This document shows positions 5,023-6,223 of a stretch of 6,223 nt of DNA, piece after piece. A program made the translations under genes and the position numbers. The notes beneath the pieces were generated by a model. That model was not told the DNA's origin and ran no database searches. It saw only the letters and a list, made by a program, of their open reading frames with translations. The first letter of the stretch is position 1. Each line of letters opens with the position of its first letter. The DNA is from Bacillota bacterium (GTDB lineage Bacteria; Bacillota_A; Clostridia; DSM-8532), in assembly GCA_023424865.1 (NCBI GenBank), contig JAFADM010000508.1:1-6223 (forward strand), in the 5' to 3' direction.

Positions 5023-6223
5023 ATTACAGAGCTGTATATGAGTCCTGGCTTACGAGCGATTATTTTGATGAACAGACAAAAGAAGAGCTCAGAAAAATCG
5101 CCGGGAATGAAAAAGAAATTGAAGATCGTTTCTACCGGGATCTGGAATTTGGCACAGGTGGCATGAGGGGTGTCATTGGAGCTGGTACCAACCGGATGAA
5201 TACATATACGATACGAAAGGCTGCTCAAGGTCTTGCCAATTATCTTAAAAAGCAGCCCAAGGAGGAAGGACAAGGGGTTGCCCTTGCCTATGACTCCAGA
5301 CATTTTTCCGGGAGTTTTGCTCTTGAAACCGCTTTAGTACTTGCTGCCAACGGCATCAAGGCGTATTTGTTCGACGAACTGAGACCCACACCAGAGCTTT
5401 CCTTTGCAGTACGCTATTTAAGCTGTGCTGCAGGTGTCATGATTACCGCCAGCCACAATCCCAAGGAATACAATGGCTTTAAAGCCTATGGCTTTGATGG
5501 CTGCCAAATGCCTCCTAAGGCTTCCGACGCAGTTATTGAAGAGGTAGATGCCTTAAAGGATCTTTCATCCATAAAGGCTCTTACAAAAAAGGAAGCTGAG
5601 GACAAAGGGCTTCTTCAAACCATTGGCACCCAGGTAGACGAGGCGTATATTGAAGCACTTAAAAAGGTATGCGTCAATCCTGAGCTATCAAGGAAATACG
5701 GACCTGAAAGCCCCATTGTTTTTACTCCTCTCCACGGAACGGGCAACAAGCCTGTTCGCCGTATTCTCAGGGAGATTGGCTTTGACAGGGTTCTTGTTGT
5801 TAAGGAGCAGGAGTTGCCCGATCCGGACTTCTCAACCGTTAAATACCCAAATCCGGAGGAAAGAGCCTCCTTTGAGCTGGCCATTAATCTGGCCCGTAAG
5901 GAAAATGTGGATTTGATTATCGGTACCGATCCCGATGCGGATCGTATAGGAGTTGTGGTAAGAGACGCAGCAGGCGACTATATTACCCTTACCGGCAATC
6001 AAACAGGCTGCTTGCTCATGGAGTACATTTTATCCCAAAAAAAGCAGCGAAACGAGCTTCCTGCCAACGCCTTTGTGGTTGAGACCATTGTTTCCAGCAA
6101 TCTTGCTCAGGAAATTGCGGCCCATTACGGCGTGGAGCTTCTTGAAGTGCTTACCGGCTTTAAATTCATTGGTGAGCAAATCCGGCTTTTGGATGATACG
6201 GGCAGGAAAAAGTTCCTTTTCGG
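5019..6223 (+). CDS. pgcA: alpha-phosphoglucomutase (phosphohexomutase family), 3' end beyond the window
   Basis: This enzyme interconverts glucose-6-phosphate and glucose-1-phosphate through a phosphoserine intermediate, supplying UDP-glucose for envelope polymers and storage glycans. The visible part is 401 residues of a family usually about 570-580 long; the frame stays open to the right edge. Domain 1 shows FGTGGMRG (44-51) and the phosphoserine loop TASHNPKEYNG (143-153, Ser145). Domain 2 has TPLHGTG (236-242), then YPNPEE (276-281) and the metal loop GTDPDADRIG (302-311). Domain 3 has the sugar-binding TGFKFIGE (379-386). PNPEE and the N-terminal extension point to the PgcA/PGM2-like group rather than short phosphomannomutases or GlmM, though some members act on mannose phosphates too. 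ATG 5019 has GGAG (5008-5011) 7 nt upstream. The gap to spoVS is 54 nt without a terminator, so it probably belongs to the ymdB-spoVS operon. Confidence 0.93.
   Translation, partial: MNYRAVYESWLTSDYFDEQTKEELRKIAGNEKEIEDRFYRDLEFGTGGMRGVIGAGTNRMNTYTIRKAAQGLANYLKKQPKEEGQGVALAYDSRHFSGSFALETALVLAANGIKAYLFDELRPTPELSFAVRYLSCAAGVMITASHNPKEYNGFKAYGFDGCQMPPKASDAVIEEVDALKDLSSIKALTKKEAEDKGLLQTIGTQVDEAYIEALKKVCVNPELSRKYGPESPIVFTPLHGTGNKPVRRILREIGFDRVLVVKEQELPDPDFSTVKYPNPEERASFELAINLARKENVDLIIGTDPDADRIGVVVRDAAGDYITLTGNQTGCLLMEYILSQKKQRNELPANAFVVETIVSSNLAQEIAAHYGVELLEVLTGFKFIGEQIRLLDDTGRKKFLF

Noticed and set aside
4716..5303. 195-codon open frame on the - strand across spoVS and pgcA.
   Set aside because: It runs antisense through two highly conserved genes and their junction, with no recognisable motif; a composition artefact.

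Overview
The window reads as ordinary chromosomal DNA of an anaerobic, spore-forming Firmicute, most likely a member of the Clostridia. The reasons are the strong GGAGG-type ribosome binding sites, the mixed base composition, the sporulation gene spoVS, and the gene order rny-ymdB-spoVS, which is also found in Bacillus subtilis. All six genes with a recognisable family lie on the + strand. I see no mobile element, CRISPR array, tRNA, rRNA or recognisable riboswitch. The genus cannot be fixed from the sequence alone.

Layout. Bases 1-151 are non-coding apart from a possible unidentifiable tail of an upstream gene, and hold a candidate extended -10 promoter. A CE7-family acetyl esterase (152-1120) is followed after 43 nt by folD (1164-2027), with no terminator between them, so they probably share a transcript. 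A near-consensus sigma-A promoter (TTGACA, 17 nt, TACAAT) overlaps the folD stop codon and should drive rny (2163-3734), which encodes RNase Y. rny is followed by a strong hairpin terminator with a poor U-tract and then two more hairpins before ymdB (3888-4673). spoVS (4695-4964) follows after 21 nt, and then a phosphoglucomutase gene (5019 to the right edge, incomplete), so ymdB-spoVS-pgcA looks like one operon.

How the genes fit together. RNase Y is the membrane-anchored endoribonuclease that starts mRNA decay in many Firmicutes. YmdB is a metallophosphodiesterase acting on cyclic nucleotides, and in B. subtilis it affects the motile/biofilm decision. SpoVS is a small Alba-like protein involved in sporulation and septation. 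The trio thus joins RNA turnover, nucleotide signalling and developmental choice. The phosphoglucomutase feeds glucose-1-phosphate into envelope polysaccharide synthesis. The esterase removes acetyl groups from short xylo-oligosaccharides, which suggests use of plant polysaccharides, and FolD serves one-carbon metabolism.

The parts that deserve a second look are at translation starts and gene junctions rather than in a new protein system. The rny gene has no ordinary start codon at a normal distance from its strong Shine-Dalgarno sequence. A short leader ORF overlaps the rny start, and a 21-codon ORF bridges spoVS and pgcA. The ymdB Shine-Dalgarno sequence can fold onto its own early codons, and three hairpins stand in a row between rny and ymdB. 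I found no clear evidence for a previously undescribed system.
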